Assembly: GCA_012798975.1 (NCBI GenBank) | Contig: JAAZME010000106.1 | Location: forward strand, 1-5,542 | DNA from: Gallicola sp. | Lineage (GTDB): Bacteria; Bacillota; Clostridia; Tissierellales; Peptoniphilaceae | Direction of reading: 5' to 3' | Length of the DNA: 5,542 bases | Shown: positions 4,893 through 5,542 of the stretch, in pieces | Position numbering within the stretch: position 1 is the stretch's first letter | How the letters are laid out: each line of letters opens with the position of its first letter | Program-made: the position numbers and the translations under genes | Notes under the pieces: model-generated | Database searches by the model: none | Told to the model about the DNA's origin: nothing | What the model saw: only the letters and a program-made list of their open reading frames with translations

Positions 4893-5542
4893 ATGACGAT
4901 AAAAATTGTTCTTGATTCCGGTAGCGATATTCCATCTACTTGGATAGATCAGGAGATTATGAAGATTGTTCCTTTAACAGTAATCGATTCCAATAAAGGT
5001 ATCGAATATAAAGATTACTATGATCTAAGCAAAGAAGAATTGTATAAAAATATGAAAGAAGGTACTGTATATAAAACATCTCAGCCTTCGCCAGAGAGTT
5101 TTTATGAAGTTTTCAAAGAAGAAATAGAAAAAGGAAATATTGTGCTTTGTTTAGCGATGTCATCCGGCATCTCTGGGACTTACCAATCCGCACAGATAGC
5201 TTATCAAAAACTGAAAGATGAAAATAATGAGGATAATGTCCATATTTTTGACACGAAAGGGGCTTCTGGCGGTGTATCTTTAATAGCTGTTCAATTGCAA
5301 AAATATATAGATCAGGGCCATAGTCTAGAAGATGTGAAGAAGTATGCAGAATTTTTAATTGATAATTTAAATAGTTTATTCTGTGCTGAAGATCTTGTTT
5401 ATTTATACCGCGGCGGCAGAATCTCCAAAGCTGCAAAGATTGTTACTGGAGTACTGGATATTAAACCTGCAATGCGTATTAATAAAGAAAACGGAAAATT
5501 AGAGTCTTACGACAAGGCTCGCGGCGAAACGAAAGTATATAA
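4893..5542 (+). CDS. DegV-family fatty-acid-binding protein, 3' end missing
   Basis: The open frame runs from ATG 4893 off the right edge: 216 codons plus two bases, against a family length of about 280 aa. DegV features are LDSGSDIP (7-14), TSQPSPESF (62-70) with the conserved lipid-contacting Thr-Ser, SSGISGTYQSA (90-100) whose Ser-Ser contacts the fatty-acid carboxylate, LVYLYRGGRIS (168-178) and LDIKPAM (188-194). Bacillota DegV/FakB proteins bind a fatty acid and, where FakA is present, present it for phosphorylation on the way to phospholipid. Several paralogues per genome are usual, and no fakA is in view, so the FakB role is not shown. The ribosome site is very strong (GAGGTGAT at 4882-4889). 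It is divergent from asnA. The family call is firm; ligand and partner are unknown. Confidence 0.93.
   Translation, partial: MTIKIVLDSGSDIPSTWIDQEIMKIVPLTVIDSNKGIEYKDYYDLSKEELYKNMKEGTVYKTSQPSPESFYEVFKEEIEKGNIVLCLAMSSGISGTYQSAQIAYQKLKDENNEDNVHIFDTKGASGGVSLIAVQLQKYIDQGHSLEDVKKYAEFLIDNLNSLFCAEDLVYLYRGGRISKAAKIVTGVLDIKPAMRINKENGKLESYDKARGETKVY

Noticed and set aside
5113..5436. Minus-strand 107-aa open frame
   Set aside because: It lies entirely within the clearly coding degV-family gene on the other strand and has no recognisable motif.

Overview
The window is AT-rich chromosomal DNA that reads as a low-GC Gram-positive bacterium of the Bacillota, most likely a Clostridia-type anaerobe. The grounds are the base composition, strong GGAGG-type ribosome sites, and a gene order (yggS-sepF-yggT-ylmH-lspA-rluD) typical of the region downstream of the division/cell-wall cluster in Bacillota. 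The genus cannot be named from this sequence alone.

Positions 2-3736 hold one tightly packed rightward operon: the end of a YggS-family PLP protein, sepF (FtsZ anchor), yggT/ylmG (small membrane protein), ylmH (S4-domain ribosome-quality-control factor), lspA (lipoprotein signal peptidase), ung (uracil-DNA glycosylase) and an rluD-type pseudouridine synthase. Gaps are 0-11 nt or the genes overlap, so translational coupling is likely. Its promoter lies left of the window. A perfect 11-bp hairpin at 3740-3766, flanked by A and T runs, ends this operon and also the convergent asnA.

Positions 3773-4780 hold asnA (ammonia-dependent aspartate-ammonia ligase) on the minus strand, with a near-consensus sigma-A promoter. 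Divergent from it, at 4893, starts a DegV-family fatty-acid-binding protein that runs off the right edge. Its promoter is an extended -10 lying so close to the gene that the leader should be only about 10-12 nt. The 112-bp gap between the two genes also holds a 12-bp palindrome.

The genes are well-known families and I see no new defence or mobile system. The most interesting spot is the yggT/ylmH junction. The ylmH frame has no ATG, GTG or TTG near its expected start. The family-length protein of about 260 aa needs an ATT start at 905 or 908, placed behind a good GAGGTG ribosome site inside yggT. A 12-bp terminator-like hairpin then lies inside the first 35 codons. A caller restricted to ATG/GTG/TTG would truncate this protein to 203 aa. 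Also notable: no divIVA between ylmH and lspA, ung placed between lspA and rluD, and a tyrosine/acid-rich SepF linker.
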